Of a stretch of 64,000 nucleotides of DNA, positions 47,206-59,200 are shown piece by piece. Numbering within the stretch: position 1 is the first letter of the stretch; the number at the start of each line of letters is the position of its first letter. The notes beneath the pieces were generated by a model, which did no database searches, had not been told where the DNA came from, and saw nothing but the letters and a program-made list of their open reading frames with translations. The translations under genes were made by a program, and so were the position numbers. Source of the DNA: Bolinopsis microptera (Eukaryota > Ctenophora > Tentaculata > Lobata > Bolinopsidae); NCBI RefSeq assembly GCF_026151205.1, contig NC_087075.1, forward strand, positions 5,076,858 through 5,140,857, in the 5' to 3' direction.

Positions 47206-50200
47206 CTAATTTGACCTGTTCATGAACTCCTCTATTTCCTCTACTGTCCGGGGTATGTTGTGGGAGAGCAGTTCAGTTCCGTCAGCCGTTACCGCTACTC
47301 CGTCTTCTATTCGTACCTTAAACATTGAACACGTTAAATTATTATTATCATTTTATATTATCGTTTTATCATTTTATATTCTATTGTACGTTTGAGATAC
47401 TTGATGGTACGTTTTTTGAACAGGTCAGAGGGGTCAGAAGATAATAGTGATTACTTACCCCTCCAGTGCCCCTATAAAAGTGATTACTTACCCCTCCAGT
47501 GCCCCTATAAAAGTGATTACTTGCCCCTCCAGTGCCCCTATAAAAGTGATTACTTGCCCCTCCAGTGCCCCTATAAAAGTGATTACTTGCCCCTCCAGTG
47601 CCCCTATAAAAGCGATTACTTGCCCCTCCAGTGCCCTATAAAAGTAATAACTTACCCCTCCAGTGCCCCTATACGGCTCAATCTTTTCCTTGTTCATATA
47701 TTTCGCTTGGTCAGGATTAGCGTAAGCTGCTTCGATTAACTGAAGATATGACACATTATTTACAAAATGAATTTAAGGTTGATAAATAAGGTAGAACTAG
47801 AAGAAAAATCAGTTCAAGCATCGAGACTTACAGCATCACCAAAGTAAACCCCTGGCTCAACAGTAATGACCATTCCCTCCTCCAAGTTACGGGTCGTTCT
47901 CAGATACTTTATACCAGGTTCCTGGATGCGAGGTGGAGCGTTCACGTATCCACCTGGTAATGTCACGTGATATCATCAACATGTCACGTGATATCATAAA
48001 CACGTGATATCATAAACATGTCACGTGATATCATCAACACGTGATATCATAAATACGTGATATCATAAACATGTCACGTGATATCATAAATACGTGATAT
48101 CATAAATACGTGATATCATAAACACGTGATATCATAAACACGTGATATCATAAACATGTCACGTGATATCATCAACACGTGATATCATAAACACGTGATA
48201 TCGTCAACATGTCACGTGATATCATCAACACGTGATATCATAAACATGTCACGTGATATCATCAACACGTGATATCATAATAATTTCACGTGACGTTACT
48301 GATATTACTGATATTAAAAGATTGCATTATATTTACCGTATAATAATGGGGGATGACATATTTTCAAGACGAAGAGTGAAAATTGGGTGATTAATTTCTC
48401 TTGTAGATAAAATGGAAGTTTCTAGAACATACCAACATCGTGTACATCAAGTCCAATGAGATGACCAAGACCGTGAGGCATGAAGATAGCCCCCATATAC
48501 GCTTCCGTCATCTCCTCTACTGTGCCTGAAATTGTGACAAGTTAAAAACTGAGGCTCAAAAAAGGAGGTTCAAAAACAGGATCTCAAAATAGAAGCTAAA
48601 AAAGGAGGCTTTATGGGCGGACTACTTGCTGAGAGACAAACGTGATTGAATTTTTATAATTATATACAAACAATAACCAGTTTTAGAAAACTCTTAACAT
48701 ATTATTAATTTACGGTTGGACCCCCCTGTCCCCTAATCTTACCGATGTACCCTGCCCCATAATCTTACCGATGGACCCTACCCCCTAATCTTACCGATGG
48801 ACCCTACCCCATAATCTTACCGATGGACCCTACCCCATAATCTTACCGATGGACCCTACCCCATAATCTTACCGATGAACCCTACCCCCTAATCTTACCG
48901 ATGGACCCTACCCCCTAATCTTTCCGATGTACCCTGCCCCATAATCTTACCGATGAACCCTACCCCCTAATCTTACCGATGAACCCTACCCCCTAATCTT
49001 TCCGATGGACCCTACCCCCTAATCTTTCCGATGGACCCTACCCCCTAATCTTTCCGATGTACCCTGCCCCATAATCTTACCGATGAACCCTACCCCCTAA
49101 TCTTACCGATGGACACTACCCCCTAATCTTTCCGATGTACCCTGCCCCATAATCTTACCGATGGACCCTACCCCCTAATCTTACCGATGTACCCTGACCC
49201 ATAATCTTACCGATGGACCCTACCCCATAATCTTACCGATGTACCCTCACCCATAATTTTACCGATGGACCCTGCCCCCCCCCCCCTAATCTTACCGTTG
49301 GACCCCCCTGCCCCCTTATCTTACCGTTCACAAGCAGCCCCTCTTTGATGAACTCCTCCACTATTGTCTTCTCAGCCAGTCGGTGCATATCTGGCCACGA
49401 GACACCTGCAATTTGATACAAATTATGAATTATTATCATTATTGATTAATTAATAATTATCATTATTATTCATTATTATCCATTAATTATTATTCATTAA
49501 TTATTAATTCATATTTATCTCTACACTATATTTTAAACTTGACGAAATCTCTCCGGTCGTACCTTATTGAGCTGAATAATTGAATAAAAGTTGGTCTCAT
49601 TACAGGAAATTTACCGAGCATAAATTTAAAAAGTCCTACTTCTTGCAAGTGCAATTTTATTCCGGGCTATTCACAGAAATTTGATTTGTACATTTTGGTG
49701 ATAAGACTCTAAAAGTCTCCCTGCAAAAGTTTCCACTAGGCTCCGAGCATATCAAAGGACCACCTTCTTTGCTTTTGTTAAGAGGGATTATTTAATTCAA
49801 TTCAATCAAATTCTTCGCCCAGCAGCCGAGTGCTCAAAGATCACTTCTTTATTTAACAAATCACTAGTGCCATGTTAACGCAAAAATGTATCCCGGGAAA
49901 ATTTGCTAACACAAAACCTGGTTATCATGTATTATTCATGGTAACTAGGATCCGAACCAAAGGCAAAAGACCTAGCATGTTACTTAACTATCCAAGACCG
50001 GGGTTTCAATGGTAAGAACAGCTGAGAATGAGCAGACATAAATTGTAACTGGGGGAGCATATTGTAATATGGAGCATAGTACTCGGCCTCCTAAGGGTCC
50101 CATAACGGACATGGAATCAATTCACGTGACTCAGCAATGGTATTTTCTCGGATAGATATTCTGAATAATTCAAGTGCACGATGAGCAATTCCCCCAGTTA

Positions 50201-53200
50201 CAATTTATGTCTGCTCATTCTCAGCTGTTCTTACCATTGAAACCCCGGTCTCGGATAGTTAAGTAACATGCTAGGTCTTTTGCCTTTGGTTCGGATCCTA
50301 GGTTCAATAGCGGATGGTTGGGCTAAGAAGAGACCCGAAATATTGAGATTCCCGATGTTCTACTGTATATATCAATTAAACTGATTTTTTATCCAGTCTG
50401 GATGATCCCAAACGTTGCCACGAATTACGTCAAAGACATTCGTTTGGACGCGAGCCAAGCCGATCATCTGCCTTTTCATCCAATTCTTGACACAGTAGAG
50501 ATAAAGTTCACACAGTTAGAGCAACTTCCTGAATCATTTAGCTTTGAAGTGGTCACTACAATGTATAAAGTCGGGGATTATGTGGGTAAAGTACATATAA
50601 TAAGCTTGTCTCACTGTCTCACTGTCTCAGGTGAACTGCAAACCATATTCTTCCTATATTCGATATGTCTTCAAGTTTGTGCCATTGTTAGATCGACTTT
50701 TACTACAAATAAGCAGATTATTTTGATAAAAGCTTCACTCGTAACGAACTTATTTCAATAATAATTAATGGCTTTTCAAGGAGGGGACTACTCAAGAAGT
50801 GGCAGGGGAGGCTAACAGGAGGGAGGCTAACAGCGAGGGAGGCTAACAGCGAGGGAGGCTAACAGCGAGGGAGGCTAACAGCGAGGGGAGGCTAACAGCG
50901 AGGGGAGGCTAACAGGAGGGAGGCTAACAGCGAGGGAGGCTAACAGCGAGGGAGGCTAACAGGAGGGAGGCTAACAGGAGGGAGGCTAACAGGAGGGAGG
51001 CTAACAGGAGGGAGGCTAACAGCGAGGAAGGCTAACAGGAGGGAGGCTAACAGGAGGGAGGCTAACAGGAGGGAGGCTAACAGCGAGGGGAGGCTAACAG
51101 GAGGGAGGCTAACAGGAGGGAGGCTAACAGGAGGGAGGCTAACAGGAGGGAGGCTAACAGGAGGGAGGCTAACAGGAGGGAGGCTAACAGGAGGGAGGCT
51201 AACAGGAGGGAGGCTAACAGCGAGGGAGGCTAACAGGAGGGAGGCTAACAGCGAGGGAGGCTAACAGGAGGGAGGCTAAGAGGAGGGAGGCTAACAGCGA
51301 GGGGAGGCTAACAGGAGGGAGGCTAATAGGAGGGAGGCTAACAGGAGGGAGGCTAACAGGAGGGAGGCTAACAGGAGGGAGGCTCACAGGAGGGAGGCTA
51401 ACAGCGAGGGAGGCTAACAGCGAGGGACGCTAACAGGAGGGAGGCTAACAGCGAGGGGAGGCTAACAGCGAGGGAGGCTAACAGGAGGGAGGCTAACAGG
51501 AGGGAGGCTAACAGGAGGGAGGCTAACAGGAGGGAGGCTAACAGGAGGGAGGCTAACAGGAGGGAGGCTAACAGCGAGGGGAGGCTAACAGCGAGGGAGG
51601 CTAACAGGAGGGAGGCTAACAGGAGGGAGGCTAACAGGAGGGAGGCTAACAGGAGGGAGGCTAACAGGAGGGAGGCTAACAGGAGGGAGGCTAACAGGAG
51701 GGAGGCTAACAGGAGGGAGGCTAACAGGAGGGAGGCTAATAGTGAAGGAGGCTAACAGGAGGGAGGCTAACAGGAGGGAGACTAATAGTGAAGGAGGCTA
51801 ACAGCGAGGGAGGCTAACAGGAGGGAGGCTAACAGGAGGGAGGCTAACAGGAGGGAGGCTAACAGCGAGGGAGGCTAACAGGAGGGAGGCTAACAGCGAG
51901 GGAGGCTAACAGGAGGGAGGCTAACAGGAGGGAGGCTAACAGCGAGGGGAGGCTAACAGGAGGGAGGCTAACAGGAGGGAGGCTAACAGGAGGGAGGCTA
52001 ACAGGAGGGAGGCTAACAGGAGGGAGGCTAACAGGAGGGAGGCTAACAGGAGGGAGGCTAACAGGAGGGAGGCTAACAGGAGGGAGGCTAACAGGAGGGA
52101 GGCTCACAGGAGGGAGGCTAACAGCGAGGGAGGCTAACAGCGAGGGAGGCTAACAGGAGGGAGGCTAACAGCGAGGGGAGGCTAACAGCGAGGGAGGCTA
52201 ACAGGAGGGAGGCTAACAGGAGGGAGGCTAACAGGAGGGAGGCTAACAGGAGGGAGGCTAACAGCGAGGGAGGCTAACAGCGAGGGAGGCTAACAGGAGG
52301 GAGGCTAACAGGAGGGAGGCTAACAGGAGGGAGGCTAACAGGAGGGAGGCTAACAGGAGGGAGGCTAACAGGAGGGAGGCTAACAGGAGGGAGGCTAACA
52401 GGAGGGAGGCTAACAGGAGGGAGGCTAACAGGAGGGAGGCTAACAGGAGGGAGGCTAACAGGAGGGAGGCTAACAGCGAGGGAGGCTAACAGGAGGGAGG
52501 CTAACAGTGAGGGAGGCTAACAGCGAGGGAGGCTAACAGGAGGGAGGCTAACAGGAGGGAGGCTAACAGCGAGGGGAGGCTAACAGGAAGGAGGCTAATA
52601 GGAGGGAGGCTAACAGGAGGGAGGCTAACAGGAGGGAGGCTAACAGGAGGGAGGCTAACAGGAGGGAGACTAATAGTGAAGGAGGCTAACAGGAGGGAGG
52701 CTAACAGGAGGGAGACTAATAGTGAAGGAGGCTAACAGCGAGGGAGGCTAACAGGAGGGAGGCTAACAGGAGGGAGGCTAACAGGAGGGAGGCTAACAGG
52801 AGGGAGGCTAACAGCGAGGGAGGCTAACAGGAGGGAGGCTAACAGGAGGGAGACTAACAGGAGGGAGGCTAACAGCGAGGGGAGGCTAACAGGAGGGAGA
52901 CTAATAGTGAAGGAGGCTAACAGGAGGGAGGCTAACAGGAGGGAGGCTAACAGCGAGGGAGGCTAACAGCGAGGGAGGCTAACAGGAGGGAGGCTAACAG
53001 GAGGGAGACTAACAGGAGGGAGGCTAACAGCGAGGGGAGGCTAACAGGAGGGAGGCTAACAGCCAAAAAGGCTGGTGCCGGGAATCATCAAAAATCTTGA
53101 AAGAAGGACTATTGAGCTTAGTATAGATTGGAATTTTGGAGCGCCTCCTTGATCCGGTAGTGAACAAATCTGTAAACGGAAATTTCAACGACTAGACTGC

Positions 53201-56200
53201 TTGTATAATATATCTGAACACCCCAAACAGGCCGCGCGTGCGAGTGGATTAAATTATATTAATTAATTCGAATAATTGCTTTATTGCGCCAAGAAATCAC
53301 GTTGATGTTCTGATTTTCCGCGCGTTCCAGAAATAATCATACCAGTTCAACGGTCTTCACCCAAGTTCCTCGCTTTCGTATTATGCCTCACTCTGGCAGC
53401 TGGCCTTTGGAATATTTTTCACCTGACATGAGAGACAAGATCCCAAAATAAACGAACCTGGTCTCATAGCAGCCAGGACAGCCCTGTTAGCTTTCAAACA
53501 GGTATTGTAAACAAACTTCTGGCTTTCTGTAAAACGGCCGTTAGCAGGAAATGAGGCGGTTATGTCAGCTGTGTAACCAGCGTACTCAGCTCCCATGTCG
53601 TACAAACTGAGGGATTGGGAAAAGGCTTGTTAGGGTCAATCGGGGGGATTTCAGCAATTGGAACTTTTTTAAAGAAAGAAATAAGCCAGGAAGGTACTCT
53701 TCTTTGGTTAGAAAATAGTTTCAGATTATATTCGACGTATTGAAATACCAATTTTAACTCTATATCCACAGTTATTCACCATGGATTTGTTTTTTATTAA
53801 ATAGTTTTTCATAAATTTGTGGATTTAGATTAATTCGATGTATTGGGTCCAAGTAATTGCGGACATAGTTCACTATGTGTTTACCGTGTTTGGGTGCCCA
53901 TCATATTTTACAGATGGGGGCGATGTTTTGAACGATTCTATTTTATATTCATTTATTGCTGTACTCTGTAAAATTTGAAAAGTATTTAATTTAAAAAAAT
54001 CTATATTATATATATACACATTACAAAGTCAGTGAACAAATACACTTACAGCATGTCACCGTTGTTAACACGTTTGTCGTTTGGTTCGGCTGCGTGTCCG
54101 TAGTGTAACACAGCTGCGTTTTGGCCACTGTAACAACATATTGTAACAACATTGTAACAACATTGTAACAAAATTGTAACAACATACGGTTAAATGGATC
54201 TTAAAATGGATCTTCTATGTTGAGGTGGTAATGGTAACCTATTAATTTCAGGAACCATCATTAAACTAATACTGTAAAAATCGTATAATCTGTAAAGAAA
54301 TACGTTGTAATTTCTCCAAAGTGTAAATGAAAATAATTGAGAAACTTAACAACATAAACTGTAATCTAAATAGAATCATGAAAAAGGGAAATGACCCTCT
54401 GATAAAGTTACCAACCTAGCACAAATGCAAGTGTAGCCAACAAATCTCATTCCTCCCTTCATGTAAGCGTAGTGCTTGAAAGTCCTGAATTAAGAAGAAT
54501 CAGTTTTAGGCCATAAGCTAGGCAATATAATAATATACATATATATAGGTGGGTTACACCTGATGACTTTTGTAAGCCCGGGAACAACTATGTCAACCCC
54601 AAGCACACAAGCCAAAGCACACAAGCCAGAGAAGAACTACCCTGGTCGTATGATTAGCACAGGATGCGCATCAGCAATCAAGAATCTCTCTGCACTTACA
54701 GCGTATGAGCTTACTAAGGTTGATCTAAAATATGCCATCCAGGACAATAATCATATACTAAGAAAACTCGATGACTTGAATAACTCTAAATCCCTTGAGG
54801 GCAAGACAGTTATTCACGCATCCTTTGACATAGAGGCTATGTTCCCGAGTATCCAAAAGGAGGTAGGATTGGAACAATGTAGGCTCCATTTGGACAAGAG
54901 AGAGGACCCAATACTCTCTACAGATTGTATAATAGATGCCTTAGAGACAACTCTAGACAACAACATAACAGAGTTTGAAGGTGTCATATACAAGCAGAAA
55001 AAAGGAACTGCAATGGGACCAAAGAACGCTTGTGCTTACGCAGATACAGCCATCGACAAGATAGACAGAGATGTCATGGAAGGGACTTGGAGCCACCCTC
55101 CTCTCCTATGGGCCAGATACCGCGATGATGTGTATGTCCCTTGGACCCATGGACAGGAAATGCTCGAGGAATTCCACTTATGGCTCAATTCTAGAATGCC
55201 AGGCATAAAATTCACGTTGAAAGCTTCATTAGAGGGCACTGAATTCTTAGACACTTTTATATACATGAAAGCAGGCCAACTACATACCAAACCTTACAGT
55301 AAGCCATGTGATGACCATGCCTTCCTAGTTCCCACCTCTTGCCATCCTACACATACCATAAAAAACATACCTTATAGCACTGCACTTAGAATCTTTAAAC
55401 TTACTTCTGAGCATGATGAGTACATACAAGCACGAGCACAATACACAAGCTATCTTGTGGCAAGAGGTTATAGCAATAGCTTAATTAACCAGGCCTTTAA
55501 TAAAGTGGAAACCAAGAGCAGGCTCTCCTACTATCAACAACAGAGACATAAGGAGGATGACAGTAGCAAAGGGAGACTCATTCCCCTTGTAACAGATTTC
55601 AACCCAGGTCTCCCCAACATAGGACGGATACTTAACTCCCACAAGCACATCCTCCGTCTAGATCTCGAGCTTTGCAAGGTGATTGACCCTGATGGTATTT
55701 TCACCTCTTTTAGAGGGACAAAAACACTTCATGAGATTCTTATTCATAGCAAACTCCCTCCTGTTGAAGAGCCAGCTGTAGAAGATCCAGGCCACGCCTC
55801 TCCAGACACAGCTGAGGATTCTGATTCTGGAGGTTGCTTCCCTTGTGCTAAGAAATGTGATCTCTGCAAAAACTTCCTGAAACCATCAACCACAATCGGC
55901 AGTTTCCACACCAACCAAGTATTCAGTATCAAAGGACGATTGGACTGTGATACCAAAAATGTTGTGTACATAGTTAATGATAATATTTGTAAGTTAAGTT
56001 ATATAGGATGTACTTCAGACTCTTTAAAGGTTAGATTTAGGAACCATAAATCCCACATTAAAACTCAAAGAAGGACCTGTGAACTTTCCTGCCATTTTAT
56101 AGATAATGAGATTTTGCACAATCTTGACCGTACAACCACTAAGTTGTTTACCAGTACTTTAAGTAAAGACATTAATGTTTCTATTATAGAGCAAGTTGAC

Positions 56201-59200
56201 GTTGGGAATTTTGAGCAATGTGCCCAGGATAGACTAAGTATTTGTAAACAAAGGGAGAACTTTTGGCAAAACCAGCTTAAAACTTTAAAGCACTTTGGAG
56301 GGATGAACGTTAGAGAAGAAAGATGATTTTCTTCTTGCATATTTTATTTTCTCACCTCTACCACTCATTTGGGATTTCAACCCACCATAACTTGAATTGC
56401 TGAGTTACATAAATTTCTAAATTTTAAATTTCTTCTATTTGATTGATTGATGGATTGATATTTTGAATAAATTTAACATGTCTTTATATCAGGATGACTG
56501 TAAAGGTACATTTTACCGACATTTGAAGTCAAGGCGTTGTTTTACTGATAGTTGTGGCTAACTAATAATATATATATATATATAATACATATTGTATTTA
56601 GACACGAAGGGAAACACACAATGTTAGGCTTGAATCCTTCGTAAATAAACTACATCTTTAGAGCCTGTAAACCATTTTAGATAAGCACTCTATCAAGTAA
56701 AATTCATTTGATCATCATAATGTATACATAATATAATATATACATATAATATATACATAATATAATATATACATATAATATATACATAATATAATATATA
56801 CATAATATAATATATACATATATAATTTAAGCGTTCTTAAAACATTAATCACAGAAAGACAGTTAAGCTAGATGCTCCTAAACTAGTAACTCACGCTTCG
56901 CCCTCATACTCCATCCTGCCCGGTTTCATCATCTTCATCACCTCCTTGTGTGCCTCGCAGCTCACCTCGTTAACATACCTCATTATCTCCATCTCACCTG
57001 GACTCTTCTGTACTCGACTGAAGAGAATTAGAATTAAGAGTCAAATGTACACAGCAATACAAGGTTTCATATTCTGCTCAAGGCCTGCATGGCAGGGCCT
57101 CAATGAGACTTGATGATCACTGGAGACCGAAGATTCAGCCGGACGGATGCCAGCCGCAGGCGCCGATTTTTATTTGGAAAAAAAGGTATTTTATGCGGTG
57201 ATCGGCAAAAATTCTGTTGTTTTTACCCTTTTTGGCAATTTTTAATTTCTTTGTTAAAAAAATCTGATGTTTCTCAAAATGTATGAAATGTGATGTCCTT
57301 GGACAGTGGACACCCTGAGTATAGATAGTTTATCTTTATTATATTTTAAACTTGACAAAATCCCCCCGGCAACGGGGACAGAAAAAAACACTGAAAATCG
57401 ACCAAAAACCGACCATCTGGCGTGGCCAATTTCAGCTCGCAAATGGAGTTGAAACCTCACCATGTTTAGCAGGGTCGTAAAAAAGGATAGGAAAAGGATA
57501 TAGCATTCTTAGAATTTTGATTAAGGCTTTAGATTTTCTATAATTAACGTCGGAAGTGATATGAGGAAAAAAATAACGTTCAAATAATGGCGTAATTTCA
57601 TCGAAGGTTACCTGCGTCATTGCTTAGCAACATCAAGAGATTGCACATGCGCGAGCAAGAACAGATAATTAGCAACGTGCGTTGCCGTGCTCTATGAAAC
57701 GTCATAACTAGCTCACATTACATTTTACGCCAGGACTATCCATAACTTTGGTTGTGATTGATTTTTTTGATGCGGTATAAAAAGTATCGATTAGGGAATA
57801 CTTATAGTTATACAAAACTTTTATCGTTATCGGCAAATAAAAATCCATACAATTTATATAACGGAGCTAGATCATAGATAGATAGATGATGACAAGAAAC
57901 TGTAACATGAAAGTCTGATAGCATATATGTTCTGTTTGATTTGACCAAACTAATGCCTTTCATTGCTTTATAACTGATTTTATAGTAACTCACCAGTCTG
58001 CGATCTCGTTGTATAGCGTAGTTGTGTCCACCTTGAACCTACAAAATAAAGAATTCAAATCTCTATTTATGTTGCATGAGCAGACCTTAGTACACAGTTG
58101 CGATCAATCACCGATAATAAAGTATTAAATTAAGTAAATTATTTAAGAAATAATCGTGATTCTTCATTGATGGACCGAGACCCGACGAAGTCACGTGGTA
58201 TGATGACGTCACGTGGTATGATGATTGATGAAGTCACGTGGTGCGATCACCTAAGAAAATAACAAAACACTCACTGGTCCATGCCCTCGAAGCTGGGAGC
58301 CTGGAAATGGCTCTTGCTATCACTGTTGGTCCCGTCCATGATAAGAAGAGCAGAGGGTCTGAGCTGGTTGAGGATTGTGACTATCTCGTCTGAGTAGTGA
58401 ACCCTGTCTACTCCGTACCGTGTCTTGAAGTACTCTGGTGTTTTTAGTCTGGGGGAGAACAGCCTCTAGGGTTGGTTTATAGTTTATAGTTAAATAGACT
58501 ATTCATTATTAGAATCCACAACTTTATAGACCGCAAATATAAACTGCTAAATAAAAATACTGACTCGCAAATATAAACTGCTAAATAAAAATACTGACTC
58601 GCAAATATAAACTGCTAAATAAAAATACTGACTCGCAAATATAAACTGCTAAATAAAAATACTGACTCGCAAATATAAACTGCTAAATAAAAATACTGAC
58701 TCGCAAATATAAACTGCTAAATAAAAATACTGACTCGCAAATATAAACTGCTAAATAAAAATACTGACTCGCAATTATAAACTGCTAAATAAAAATACTG
58801 ACTCGCCCATCCAGACGGCGTAGGAAGCAGGAAGACGAGGCATAAAGAGAATACTCTCACAGTTATCAACATCTACAGCTCCGTAGAAGTCAGCCTCCAT
58901 CACACCGAACAACCACATGAAGTAGGACTCCTGACATTTTAGAAGTTGAAATTTTAACACAATTTTAACAAAGATATCAAATAGGTTAGTAGGATTCCTG
59001 ACATTTTAGAAGTTGAAATTTTAACACAATTTTAACAAAGATATCAAATAGGTTAGTAGGATTCCTGACATTTTAGAAGTTGAAATTTTAACACAATTTT
59101 AACAAAGATTATCAAATTTAGGTTAGTAGACTTGTACAGAAGAGCTGAACTTGGTAGTAAATCAAATTTAATTAATTACGGTAATTAATAAATAATTAAT

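Noticed and set aside
51859-52107. ORF of SLPPV repeats
   Set aside because: A by-product of the 15-bp minisatellite in PEPD intron 10.
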